Source: Alistipes shahii WAL 8301
GTDB taxonomy: Bacteria > Bacteroidota > Bacteroidia > Bacteroidales > Rikenellaceae
DNA: 64,000 nt
Direction: 5' to 3'
NCBI RefSeq assembly: GCF_025145845.1
Contig: NZ_CP102253.1
Coordinates: forward strand, 620,001 to 684,000
The position numbers were made by a program, and so were the translations under genes. Under the pieces are notes generated by a model. That model saw nothing but the letters and a program-made list of their open reading frames with translations, had not been told where the DNA came from and made no database searches. Positions 8,701-15,448 of the stretch are shown here, piece by piece. Position 1 is the first letter of the stretch; each line of letters begins with the position of its first letter.

Positions 8701-9087
8701 ATGGAAACGAAATCGACAAATGAGGTAAAGGGTGATTACGACCGGGTATCGGCGAGTGAATGCCTGGGGTCGCTAATCGAGTTGCACGGGATTGTCATGG
8801 AAGACGATCTGTTCGTCATTCCCGATGCGGATGGCACGGCAGTATTATACAATGACGGGAAGATACGTTTTGACGAGATCGCCGACATCGAGGTCGGCTC
8901 GGTGTTCGTGGGCATCCTGCTCCGCAACGGCTATCTGTTCTACCTTTCCCGTACCGAACCGCTCAAGACGTGCATATACACGCATGGCGGGTGGGGTTCA
9001 ATCTCTGAAATTTCTCCCCGTGGCATTGCCGGACATATCGGGCGTGAACTGCACGGGAAGCTGGGCGACCATACGGCGGTCGATTGA
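8701..9087 (+). CDS. Hypothetical protein of the mobile element
   Basis: A 128-residue protein that I do not recognise. It is predicted soluble, with no signal peptide or transmembrane segment, and mixed alpha/beta. It contains 'FDEIADIEVGSVFVGILLRNG' and a 'GGWGSISEISPRGIAGHIG' stretch. The ATG at 8701 was chosen because the preceding frame has no family-like sequence. The gene ends 8 bases before the left arm of a perfect bidirectional terminator that is now interrupted by an insertion sequence. It is probably an accessory cargo gene of the conjugative element. Confidence 0.6.
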   Translation: METKSTNEVKGDYDRVSASECLGSLIELHGIVMEDDLFVIPDADGTAVLYNDGKIRFDEIADIEVGSVFVGILLRNGYLFYLSRTEPLKTCIYTHGGWGSISEISPRGIAGHIGRELHGKLGDHTAVD

Positions 9088-9095
9088 CGGGAAAC

Positions 9096-9109
9096 AAAAA
9101 AATCGGACG
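9096..9109. terminator. Left half of a bidirectional terminator split by the IS
   Basis: AAAAAAATCGGACG here is the exact reverse complement of CGTCCGATTTTTTT at 10544-10557. Removing the IS and one target copy leaves a perfect 14-bp stem with an 8-base loop, placed between two convergent transcription units. Confidence 0.8.
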
Positions 9110-9122
9110 GTTGTTTGTACTG

Positions 9123-9157
9123 CACCCCAAAAGTTGGACACTTTTGGGGTGTTTTTT
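9123..9157 (+). terminator. Terminator hairpin in the IS left end, abutting orfA
   Basis: A perfect 12-bp stem CACCCCAAAAGT / ACTTTTGGGGTG with loop TGGAC is followed directly by six T residues, and the next base is the A of the orfA start codon. It overlaps the left inverted repeat and would stop transcription entering from outside the element. Confidence 0.7.
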
Positions 9158-9682
9158 ATGAAATATAATTATGAGATTCGTTTAAAGGCCGTAAAACTGG
9201 TACTCGAAGGCGGACTTTCGGTTAGGGAAGCCGGATGTCACTTGGGCTGTGGCCGCTCGCAAGTTCACTTGTGGGTAACATTATTCGAGCGCCATGGCCT
9301 TGCCGGCCTTAAGCTGCGCCACGGTAGCTACAGTGCAGAATTTAAGTTGTCAGTTTTGAAGCATATGCACCAAAATCATCTATCTTTGCTGGAGACAGCA
9401 GTGCATTTCGGCATTCCGGGCCCTTTTGTTATTCGTCAATGGGAGCGGCTCTATCAAAACCAAGGTGCTGAAGGCCTGCGGCGTAAACCGCAAAGAAGGA
9501 GGCCGGCCATGAGTAAATCGAAGACTAAAAAAGTCAAACTCAAAACGACTCCGCACGAAGAGTTGCTTAAGGAACTGGAGTATCTTCGTGCCGAGAATGC
9601 TTACTTAAAAAAATTGCAGGCCTTAGTCGAGGAGCGCATTGTCCGCGAGAGCGGGAAAGAGCCCAAGCCATCGAAGGACTAA
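9158..9682 (+). CDS. IS150-type transposase OrfA
   Basis: A 174-residue DNA-binding protein with two successive helix-turn-helix units: 'EIRLKAVKLVLEGGLSVREA' and 'EFKLSVLKHMHQNHLSLLET'. These are followed by a basic linker (RRKPQRRRPAMSKSKTKKVK) and a leucine-zipper-like helix at about residues 130-160 ('ELLKELEYLRAENAYLKKL'). This is the standard layout of IS150-group OrfA, which binds the inverted repeats. The ATG at 9158 was chosen because it directly follows the terminator-like left end. The codons for Tyr-Leu-Lys-Lys at 9602-9613 contain the slippery run used to make the OrfAB fusion. Confidence 0.9.
   Translation: MKYNYEIRLKAVKLVLEGGLSVREAGCHLGCGRSQVHLWVTLFERHGLAGLKLRHGSYSAEFKLSVLKHMHQNHLSLLETAVHFGIPGPFVIRQWERLYQNQGAEGLRRKPQRRRPAMSKSKTKKVKLKTTPHEELLKELEYLRAENAYLKKLQALVEERIVRESGKEPKPSKD
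9607..9613 (+). promoter_or_regulatory. Programmed -1 frameshift site A AAA AAA
   Basis: Seven consecutive A residues lie with the zero-frame phase A_AAA_AAA, the canonical -1 slippery heptamer. A -1 slip here moves ribosomes from the orfA frame into the orfB frame, which is open from this point to 10500. Confidence 0.8.
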
Positions 9683-10500
9683 GGCCGCAGTGCCGGCTTT
9701 CAGTATTGCTCAAAGCCGCAGGGATGGCGCGAAGCACATTTTATTATCACTTCAGAAAATCAAAACAACCCGATAAATATGCTCGCGAAAAAGAGAGTAT
9801 TATAAGGTTATATCACGAACATAAGGGGCGTTATGGTTATCGGCGCATTACCGTTGAAATGAATAAGATCGGATATGCGATAAATCACAAAACCGTACTT
9901 AAGCTGATGAATATTTGCGGGATAAAAAGTCAGGTCAGGCTCCGTAAATACTGTTCATACAAAGGACAGATCGGACGGATAGCGCCCAATCTTCTGCAAC
10001 GCGACTTTGCAGCCGAAAAACCGAATCAGAAGTGGGTTACTGACCTTACGGAATTTTCGGTTTGCGGCGTAAAGTTATATCTATCGCCGATTATGGACTT
10101 ATATAACCGGGAGATTATTAGCTATAAAATAGCTGAACGCCCTAACTTTATGCAGATCATGAAGATGCTGGACGATGCGTTTGCCAGAATACCGGATTCT
10201 CCGGGTATTGTCTTGCATTCCGACCAGGGCTGGCAGTATCAGATGAAGCAGTATCAGCTCCGTTTAAGACAGAAAGGTATTACACAGAGCATGTCGCGCA
10301 AGGGTAACTGTCTGGATAACGCTGCTATGGAAAGTTTCTTTGGATTATTGAAGTCCGAATTATTATATTTGCAAAAATTCTCATCCATAGACCATTTCCG
10401 AAAAGAATTGGAAGAATATATCGACTACTACAATAACAAGCGGATAAAGAAATACTTAAACAACATGAGCCCGGTACAATACCGAACTCATGCCATCTAA
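9613..10500 (+). CDS. IS150-type transposase OrfB, catalytic (DDE)
   Basis: The catalytic part of the transposase, made mainly as an OrfAB fusion by -1 frameshifting at 9607-9613. A separate start such as the TTG at 9706 is possible but unproven. An HTH_21-like segment (ESIIRLYHEHKGRYGYRRIT) is followed by an integrase core with the DDE triad: Asp in 'WVTDLTEFSV', Asp in 'LHSDQGWQY', and Glu in 'NAAMESFFGLLKSE'. The frame is intact and the C-terminus 'YNNKRIKKYLNNMSPVQYR' is typical for the group. Codon use is more AT-rich than in the surrounding genes. Confidence 0.9.
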   Translation: MAGLSRGAHCPRERERAQAIEGLRPQCRLSVLLKAAGMARSTFYYHFRKSKQPDKYAREKESIIRLYHEHKGRYGYRRITVEMNKIGYAINHKTVLKLMNICGIKSQVRLRKYCSYKGQIGRIAPNLLQRDFAAEKPNQKWVTDLTEFSVCGVKLYLSPIMDLYNREIISYKIAERPNFMQIMKMLDDAFARIPDSPGIVLHSDQGWQYQMKQYQLRLRQKGITQSMSRKGNCLDNAAMESFFGLLKSELLYLQKFSSIDHFRKELEEYIDYYNNKRIKKYLNNMSPVQYRTHAI

Positions 10501-10543
10501 ACAAATACTAATCCGTCCAATATTTGGGGTGCACTTCAGTTAT

Positions 10544-10557
10544 CGTCCGATTTTTTT
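10544..10557. terminator. Right half of the bidirectional terminator split by the IS
   Basis: CGTCCGATTTTTTT is the exact reverse complement of 9096-9109 and lies 3 bases after the right target duplication. It also precedes the end of the minus-strand gene at 10570. Confidence 0.8.
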
Positions 10558-10569
10558 CGCGTCGTATTT

Positions 10570-10773
10570 TCACGGCCGTTGCCCGCCGTGTTCCCGTTTC
10601 CGCCTTTGCAGGGCGAGCAGTTGCCGCAACATGTAGGCATGGTTTTCCCCCACGGTATGCCCCGAGGGCATCAGGTAGGGACTTGCGAGGCACTCCCGGC
10701 ATTGGCGTACCGCCTCTTTTAAGTCGGTAACGGTTATTTCCGCTCCCGTGATGTCTTTAATCTTTGTTTCCAT
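10570..10773 (-). CDS. Small hypothetical mobile-element protein
   Basis: A 67-residue soluble protein (starts METKIKDITGAEITV) with 'AVRQCRECLASPYLMPSG' and a basic C-terminus (RRKREHGGQRP). I do not recognise the family. It is the last gene of the minus-strand accessory operon. Its start overlaps the end of the 59-residue gene upstream by 17 bases, which supports both as coupled genes. Its stop lies close to the right half of the split terminator. Confidence 0.55.
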   Translation of the reverse strand: METKIKDITGAEITVTDLKEAVRQCRECLASPYLMPSGHTVGENHAYMLRQLLALQRRKREHGGQRP

Positions 10774-10936
10774 TCTTTTCTTGTTTTTTGGGTTCGTACC
10801 AACTGTCCCGGTAATTTTCTCCCACGAGCGAGAAAATTCCGCTCATGCCGCTTTCAGCGGCGAAATTTTTAGCTTCCCATATACCGGAAAACTCTCCCAG
10901 CAGCCGGTAGCCGATGAATAATTTGTACTTGCGCAT
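10757..10936 (-). CDS. Small hypothetical protein, 59 residues
   Basis: A short open frame from ATG at 10936 to TAA at 10757-10759. It encodes MRKYKLFIGYRLLGEFSG and so on, with 'GIFSLVGENYRDSWYEP' near the middle and a Lys-rich C-terminus. It is packed 4 bases behind the upstream gene and overlaps the downstream gene by 17 bases, as in real operons. The function is unknown. It has no signal peptide. Confidence 0.5.
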   Translation of the reverse strand: MRKYKLFIGYRLLGEFSGIWEAKNFAAESGMSGIFSLVGENYRDSWYEPKKQEKNGNKD

Positions 10937-10940
10937 GATT

Positions 10941-11207
10941 TTATCGTTTTTCCAGGTTGATAATCGGTGTGTTCTTTTGCAGCCATTCCTTCACGCTGTC
11001 CATGTTGTATTCGGATGTGATAACCGCCGTTCGGTCGTCGATTTCGGTGAAGCGCGTAGTTTCATACCCGTCGATCCACTGCTTCAGCGTGGCAACGCCC
11101 CACACCTGCGGGTCGTCGAACATGGTGTTGAGCCGCCCGATACCCTCGCCGAAGGTTACGAGCAGCGTTTCATAGGAGATTTCCTTGTTTACTTCATTCG
11201 TTTTCAT
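10941..11207 (-). CDS. Hypothetical mobile-element protein
   Basis: An 88-residue acidic soluble protein (MKTNEVNKEISYETLLVTF start; 'GVATLKQWIDGYETTRFTE' and 'NMDSVKEWLQKNTPI' further on). I do not recognise it. A GC hairpin sits 15 bases upstream of its ATG, in the same way as for two other genes of this operon. Spacing to the next gene is 4 bases, so it is part of the same minus-strand transcript. Confidence 0.55.
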   Translation of the reverse strand: MKTNEVNKEISYETLLVTFGEGIGRLNTMFDDPQVWGVATLKQWIDGYETTRFTEIDDRTAVITSEYNMDSVKEWLQKNTPIINLEKR

Positions 11208-11222
11208 ATTCTCGCTTTTTAC

Positions 11223-11240
11223 GGGCGGCTTTTGCCGCCC
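11223..11240 (-). repeat. GGGCGGC-type intergenic hairpin, copy 1
   Basis: GGGCGGC-TTTT-GCCGCCC, 15 bases upstream of the ATG at 11207 on the minus strand. It is the same structure as at 11590-11607 and 13327-13344. Confidence 0.7.
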
Positions 11241-11253
11241 CGAAATTTTTTAA

Positions 11254-11571
11254 TCAGACAAGTTCCACTCTAACCCTGCTCATGTTCGCCCAGAACACGC
11301 CGTTGCAGTAGTAGGCGTAGCCGTTATGCCAGTTGCTCCTACGGCGTATCACGTCCTGCTCGGGTGGTCGTATCTCGATACTCGTGGTGTAGATGTTGTG
11401 TCCCACGGTAATGACGAGGTTGCACCTTCGCCATATCTCGGAATGGGTTTTGAACCCGTTTTTCCCCTCGACGAGCGCAAGGGCGGTCTTGACTGCTTCC
11501 CGAACTTCCCAATCCCACTCCCCGAAGGGTTTGAGCGGGCGTGCCATGTAGCTTTTATAGATGATTTTCAT
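11254..11571 (-). CDS. Hypothetical mobile-element protein
   Basis: A 105-residue soluble protein with 'GEWDWEVREAVKTALALVEG', 'IWRRCNLVITVGHNIYTTSI' and a C-terminal 'NGYAYYCNGVFWANMSRV'. I do not recognise the family. The ATG at 11571 is preferred over an internal Met because the conserved hairpin lies 18 bases upstream of it. It sits in the minus-strand accessory operon, downstream of PcfJ. Confidence 0.55.
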   Translation of the reverse strand: MKIIYKSYMARPLKPFGEWDWEVREAVKTALALVEGKNGFKTHSEIWRRCNLVITVGHNIYTTSIEIRPPEQDVIRRRSNWHNGYAYYCNGVFWANMSRVRVELV

Positions 11572-11589
11572 TGTTATGTTTTTTTTGTA

Positions 11590-11607
11590 GGGCGGCTTTC
11601 GCCGCCC
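11590..11607 (-). repeat. GGGCGGC-type intergenic hairpin, copy 2
   Basis: GGGCGGC-TTTC-GCCGCCC, 18 bases upstream of the ATG at 11571 on the minus strand, between the PcfJ stop and the next gene. Confidence 0.7.
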
Positions 11608-11613
11608 CGATTT

Positions 11614-12897
11614 TTATGCTGTCATTCGTTTCCGTATAAGGGACATGTTCCCCTTCATCAGTTTCAGTATTTGCCCGTGGTATGGGGTATTCTTGTTACA
11701 CACGCCACGGCTCTGCACGACCTCCATGCGTTTTAGGGACACCTCTATCGTTTCGATACGTTTGCCGTCGATTGTGGCCGAGAGTATGAGCGAGTCGGCT
11801 TTCAGATAGTATTCGTTGGTAAACACGCAGTGGTGCATGGCCTCGCCCTCCTGCCGTATGGCTTCAACGCTGTCCAACACCTTGATGCAGATTTCCCCGT
11901 CGGAAAACTCCACTCCGAAAAACCGCCCTTTGGCTTCGACAAACGAGGCTTCCTGTTCCAACGCCTTGCGCCGTTCCTCCTGCCGCCGTTCCATTTGCAT
12001 GTGCCGCCGTTTTTTTGCCATGTAGAGGTCATGCGCTGCGGGCAGGTCTGCGGGACACACGAAATGGGCGTTATGCAGGTCTTTCCCGAAAAATCGCAGC
12101 AGGTCGATGTAGTCGCACCATTCCGTCGGTTTCCCGATAGCGTACCCGTTACGGATGGCGATACGGATGGCCGGCAAATAGTCTGCGATATTGCGGGAGG
12201 AACGGGCGAAAAATCGCACGAGTGCCGTTTGTCCCGCTTTAAGCAGCGTTTCGGCCTTGTTCTCCGAGAGCAGCAGGTGGATAAGGTCGAAAGGGGTTAC
12301 ATCGGGGAGTTGTTTGCCGTAGCCGCTTCGGCGCAGTTCGGGGATAAGCCGTTGCCGGGGATAGATGCGTGTGGGCGTGATGTTGTATTTCCCGTCGTTC
12401 TCCGCCCGCAGTTCCAATGCGCTCGACCAACTCCACCCGTGAACGAAGAAGCCCATCGGGCGCAGCCGTGCGAAGGTTGCGGAGCGTCCGTCGGGGGCAA
12501 TCCACCGCTGTACGGCTTCGATATGGGTGTAAACGGGCGTCTGTCCCACTTTCGCCCAACACTCGATATAGACGAAGCGCAGGACTTGAAAACCCTTGCA
12601 GCGGGTTACGATGCACAAATACTCGTAATCGTTGAACTTGCGGCGCAGGGTGGTTTCCACTTTCAGCGTGGTGTGGCAATGCGGACACTCGCACCCTAAC
12701 AGATTGTCCGTGAGTTCTCCGTTTTCGCTCTGCCACGTGTGGCCGCACTCGGTGCAGGTGATAAGTCCTTTCGGCGTGCGGCGTCCGATATGCTCGATGC
12801 AGTTCTTGTACCCCCATTCGATTTGTGCGGGGGTAAGCGGCGGCAGGTGTTTGCTTGCCGCCACGACGTTCTGTTGGAATTTTGTTCTCGGTTTCAT
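11614..12897 (-). CDS. PcfJ-like protein
   Basis: A 427-residue protein. The N-terminal third carries two Cys pairs of a zinc-ribbon type ('CTECGHTW' and 'CECPHCHTTL', about residues 48-78). The C-terminal part has the PcfJ signature: 'GEAMHHCVFTNEYYLK', then 'LILSATIDGKRIETIEVSL' and 'VVQSRGVCNKNTP'. PcfJ-type proteins are accessory genes of conjugative elements, named after the pCF10 transfer region, with unclear function. It follows the PcfK gene with only 2 bases between stop and start, and the PcfK-PcfJ order is the usual one. Confidence 0.8.
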   Translation of the reverse strand: MKPRTKFQQNVVAASKHLPPLTPAQIEWGYKNCIEHIGRRTPKGLITCTECGHTWQSENGELTDNLLGCECPHCHTTLKVETTLRRKFNDYEYLCIVTRCKGFQVLRFVYIECWAKVGQTPVYTHIEAVQRWIAPDGRSATFARLRPMGFFVHGWSWSSALELRAENDGKYNITPTRIYPRQRLIPELRRSGYGKQLPDVTPFDLIHLLLSENKAETLLKAGQTALVRFFARSSRNIADYLPAIRIAIRNGYAIGKPTEWCDYIDLLRFFGKDLHNAHFVCPADLPAAHDLYMAKKRRHMQMERRQEERRKALEQEASFVEAKGRFFGVEFSDGEICIKVLDSVEAIRQEGEAMHHCVFTNEYYLKADSLILSATIDGKRIETIEVSLKRMEVVQSRGVCNKNTPYHGQILKLMKGNMSLIRKRMTA

Positions 12898-12899
12898 AA

Positions 12900-13310
12900 C
12901 TAAAATAGACTGGGCATTAGTTTGTTATCTTCGATTTTCTTGGGTTTGGACTTGGCTTTCGCCAACTTGGCGTAGGCTTCGCTCTCGGCCTTCCGTATGG
13001 CGTTCCGCCGTGCCTCGGCTTTTTCCTCCTCGGTCAGTTCAACGGTGTGATTGACCACTACCTTGCAACTGACGGGTTTGCCGATGTCGATGTCCTCCTC
13101 GTCGTAATAGTGGAGTGCCATAGAGTATATTTCCTCGTCGGCAAACCCGTTGCAACCGCTCTGCCGTACTTGGTTGATGATGAAAGTGCAGCAATCGTCA
13201 ATGTTCTTTTTCGGGTTGGCGTATCGGGGTGCGAAAAGTTCGTCCTCCCGTGCTCGTGCGTCGAGATAGTTCTGTATCGTCAGTTTGAAATAATCTGTTC
13301 CTTGTGCCAT
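12900..13310 (-). CDS. PcfK-like protein
   Basis: A 136-residue protein starting MAQGTDYFKLTIQNYLDAR, which fits the PcfK family N-terminus ('...F...I..YLD.RA..DELFA'). Charged helices rich in Glu, Ala and Lys make up the C-terminal half (ELTEEEKAEARRNAIRKAES). The ATG at 13310 was chosen over one 45 bases upstream because family similarity begins there and the conserved GC hairpin at 13327-13344 lies 16 bases before it. The role is unknown. It is probably translated together with PcfJ. Confidence 0.75.
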   Translation of the reverse strand: MAQGTDYFKLTIQNYLDARAREDELFAPRYANPKKNIDDCCTFIINQVRQSGCNGFADEEIYSMALHYYDEEDIDIGKPVSCKVVVNHTVELTEEEKAEARRNAIRKAESEAYAKLAKAKSKPKKIEDNKLMPSLF

Positions 13311-13326
13311 GATTTTTTGGTATTGT

Positions 13327-13344
13327 GGGGCGGCGAGCCGCCCC
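13327..13344 (-). repeat. GGGGCGGC-type intergenic hairpin, copy 3
   Basis: A perfect GGGGCGGC-GA-GCCGCCCC palindrome 16 bases upstream of the PcfK start codon on the minus strand. It is the third copy of the hairpin in this operon. Confidence 0.7.
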
Positions 13345-13355
13345 GTGTTCAACAT

Positions 13356-14348
13356 TTATTCGTCCTTTCCGAGAAGCCGTCGCACCTCGTCCTCTTTGGT
13401 CTTTTGGAAAATCCATCCCGCTTTCTTCTGCCCGTCATGCGTCAGCCGTGCGTTGAAGCGTCCCCCGAGTGCGTGAAGGGCGTCCTTGACGGGCTTGGTG
13501 TCCCCGAATACGGCTATCGCCTTCTCGGAATAGTCCACGATGATAAACCCGCCTTGCACGCTCGTTTCAGTGCGTTCCGCCCGTTTTTCGTCTTTCGGCT
13601 CGGGCAGACATATATTCTCCTCGTTTCCTGCGATATATGCCAGCCTGTCGATGTACCCTTCACGGGTGTAGTGGGTCAGTTTGCAGACACTCCACCCGTA
13701 TTTCGGACTTTTGCCGAGCGTGAAAACGGGATAGCGGTGTTCGTTCTTGGGGTCGTATTCGGAGAGGTGCGCCGTTTGCGGGAAATTGGCCGCCGCCTTT
13801 CTCAACTCCCCGAAGCCGTTGCGGGAGGTGGCCGAAAAGCCGAGAATGACGGTACGCACGCTTCGGGTGGTCGAACACTCGTAAGAGGGGTCAGTGTATT
13901 CCGTTTCGTTGAGTTCGGCGATGATTACGCCCTGCACCCCTTCGGGCATGATGCGGCGTAACCTCTGCGCCCCTATTTCCGCTATGCGGTCATGCTCGGC
14001 TTTCTCTTTGGCGGCGGCGATGGCCTGCGCCGTGGCTTGCTCTTCCGCCTGCCTCACGAGCAAAGCCACCTCGAAAGCGTCCATGAACTCGGGGTTCACG
14101 TCGTCGTAGTACCTGCCGATACCGAATGTTTGCGAGAGGGGTCGCAGAATGTCCGTTTGGCTGATTTCCTTTGTTTCGGTATCGACCATGTGGTACACGT
14201 AGCCACGGGCGGTGTGTTCCACCTTGTAAACGACGTAACGCTTTCTGCTCGCACCCGCACCGATACCGATGATAACCTGGTTTTCCTTGACTACCTGCAC
14301 CTGCGTGTCCGTGGTAGTCGCTCCGAATAATGAAATGTACTTTGTCAT
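13356..14348 (-). CDS. Hypothetical conjugative-element protein, 330 residues
   Basis: The protein has a basic N-terminal beta-rich part ('NQVIIGIGAGASRKRYVVYK') and a helical middle with an Ala/Glu/Gln-rich segment ('RQAEEQATAQAIAAAKEKAE', about residues 98-118). A later domain begins 'VRTVILGFSATSRNGFGE'. The last 60 residues hold 'IAVFGDTKPVKDALHALGGR' and 'GWIFQKTKEDEVRRLLG', a short module seen in many Bacteroidetes mobile-element proteins. The module is recognised by pattern only and its function is unknown. There is no signal peptide. It is the second gene of the minus-strand accessory operon. Confidence 0.6.
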   Translation of the reverse strand: MTKYISLFGATTTDTQVQVVKENQVIIGIGAGASRKRYVVYKVEHTARGYVYHMVDTETKEISQTDILRPLSQTFGIGRYYDDVNPEFMDAFEVALLVRQAEEQATAQAIAAAKEKAEHDRIAEIGAQRLRRIMPEGVQGVIIAELNETEYTDPSYECSTTRSVRTVILGFSATSRNGFGELRKAAANFPQTAHLSEYDPKNEHRYPVFTLGKSPKYGWSVCKLTHYTREGYIDRLAYIAGNEENICLPEPKDEKRAERTETSVQGGFIIVDYSEKAIAVFGDTKPVKDALHALGGRFNARLTHDGQKKAGWIFQKTKEDEVRRLLGKDE

Positions 14349-14360
14349 ACCTGTAATAAT

Positions 14361-14612
14361 TTAGAAGATGTGAGTGAATAGGAAATAGAAAAAGCCGATT
14401 AGAGCCACGAGAGAAACAAGGCAGGAGAAAATGCCCCGCAGGATGTCATAACAGAACGTGAAGCCCAAAACGACCCAAATAAAGTCGATACCCCACACGT
14501 GGAAGCCCAAAGCCACCGCCCCGACCTTTACCGCCAACCCGACCTTTGCCTTTATGCCAAGTGGAAGGTTGGAGGATTTCTGTTTCCATTTATTTTTCTC
14601 TTCGTTTCTCAT
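14361..14612 (-). CDS. Small membrane protein of the mobile element
   Basis: An 83-residue protein with a charged N-terminus (MRNEEKNKWKQK) and two hydrophobic helices covering about residues 25-48 and 55-80 ('CLVSLVALIGFFYFLFTHI'). The family is unknown. It lies 12 bases upstream of the 330-residue gene, so it probably opens the minus-strand accessory operon. Confidence 0.5.
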   Translation of the reverse strand: MRNEEKNKWKQKSSNLPLGIKAKVGLAVKVGAVALGFHVWGIDFIWVVLGFTFCYDILRGIFSCLVSLVALIGFFYFLFTHIF

Positions 14613-15154
14613 AACCTTTGACTTTTTTTTTATGCCGTAGCGGAGCCGGTATGGATGGAATCTGTTTCGGTAGCATCAAAAGGTGTCGGGGATAGCTGCT
14701 GCAAGATTTTGTCGGAAAATACGCTCGCCCGCAGGGAAAGAGGAAGATTTTGCGGCAAACCGCCCCGCGGCCCGATCTTGCAGCAGCGTGAGCCCCGTAA
14801 CTACCTTTGCTACTGACAACAGATTTCCATACCGCGCTCCGCGGCATGAAAAAAAGAGAGGAAAAGGTTATGGGAGAGAAACGGGGAGAAAACGATATGC
14901 CGTGAACGCTCGAGAAAGTCGGTTCACGGCTCACCCTGCATGGAATGATAAATCGCCCGCGAACATTTCCTTTCACGGGCGATTGGCGTATCGGAGCGTG
15001 CCGATCCCGTATCGGCGGAGGATCGTTTCCGCCGGACGTGGCGCCACTCGCTGCCACTTTGAAGACGGATACGTCCATATGCCACTGGCTGATAACAAGA
15101 TACTGTCCATTTGTGTACTTTTGGGCATCCGGGAAACAAAAAATGAAACAGAAC
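14613..15154. other. Intergenic region between divergent units, with long-range inverted repeat
   Basis: A 542-base stretch without a convincing gene. It contains a 13-bp perfect inverted repeat: GCTGCTGCAAGAT at 14695-14707 and its complement at 14775-14787, with 67 bases between the arms. It separates the minus-strand accessory operon from the plus-strand regulators. Open frames in it have no family-like sequence. Confidence 0.5.
14695..14787. repeat. 13-bp inverted repeat with a 67-bp interior
   Basis: GCTGCTGCAAGAT (14695-14707) and ATCTTGCAGCAGC (14775-14787) are exact reverse complements. The interior is GC-rich and contains CGCCCGCAGG and GCCCCGCGGC stretches. It could be an RNA structure or a protein-binding site. 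The function is unknown. Confidence 0.65.
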
Positions 15155-15448
15155 ATGGAAATAATAAGTATGGACGTGAAGGCTTTCGACGCGCTGGCAG
15201 GGCACGTGGAAGCCATTGAAAGAAAAGCCGAGGCGTTATGCCGCAGGCAAGAGGACGTGAGTTTGAAAAAATGGCTGGACAACCAGGATGTCTGTGACGT
15301 GCTGGGTATATCGAAACGTACCCTGCAAACCTACCGGGAGAAAGGGTTGCTGCCTTTCAGCCGCATCCGTCACAAAATCTTCTACAAACCGGAAGATGTC
15401 GGGAAACTGCTGCAATCGTCGCACTATCCTAATACCGCCGCGTTATGA
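15155..15448 (+). CDS. Helix-turn-helix (excisionase/MerR-like) protein
   Basis: A 97-residue protein with a helical N-terminus and a C-terminal winged-helix module: 'WLDNQDVCDVLGISKRTLQT' followed by YREKGLLPFSRI and a wing ending in the FYKPEDVGKLL stretch. This is the helix-turn-helix form used by excisionases and small regulators of Bacteroidales mobile elements. The start at 15155 (MEIISMDVKAF) is preferred, and an ATG at 15143 is an alternative. It overlaps the next gene, a related protein, by 4 bases (ATGA). It probably controls excision or transfer. Confidence 0.75.
   Translation: MEIISMDVKAFDALAGHVEAIERKAEALCRRQEDVSLKKWLDNQDVCDVLGISKRTLQTYREKGLLPFSRIRHKIFYKPEDVGKLLQSSHYPNTAAL

Larger units (their letters stand above)
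9116..10538 (+). mobile_element. IS3-family insertion sequence, IS150 group
   Basis: A 1423-bp element with imperfect terminal inverted repeats. The left end TGTACTGCACCCCAAAAG and the right end (read inward) TGAAGTGCACCCCAAATA share TGCACCCCAAA. It is flanked by a 3-bp direct repeat GTT (9113-9115 and 10539-10541). It carries overlapping orfA and orfB with a -1 slippery heptamer. Both frames look intact, so the element may be active. It inserted into the loop of the bidirectional terminator. Confidence 0.9.

Noticed and set aside
8526..8723. A 65-codon frame before the 8701 gene
   Set aside because: It overlaps the start of the better-supported gene, lies in a probable leader and has no recognisable sequence.
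9096..10557. Possibility that the flanking AAAAAAATCGGACG repeats are part of the IS ends
   Set aside because: The 3-bp GTT duplication and the TG...CA ends place the IS boundaries inside these repeats, and together they form a natural terminator.
14683..15219. Frames on both strands between the accessory operon and the HTH genes
   Set aside because: They cross the inverted repeat, have skewed composition and compete with the clear HTH gene start at 15155.
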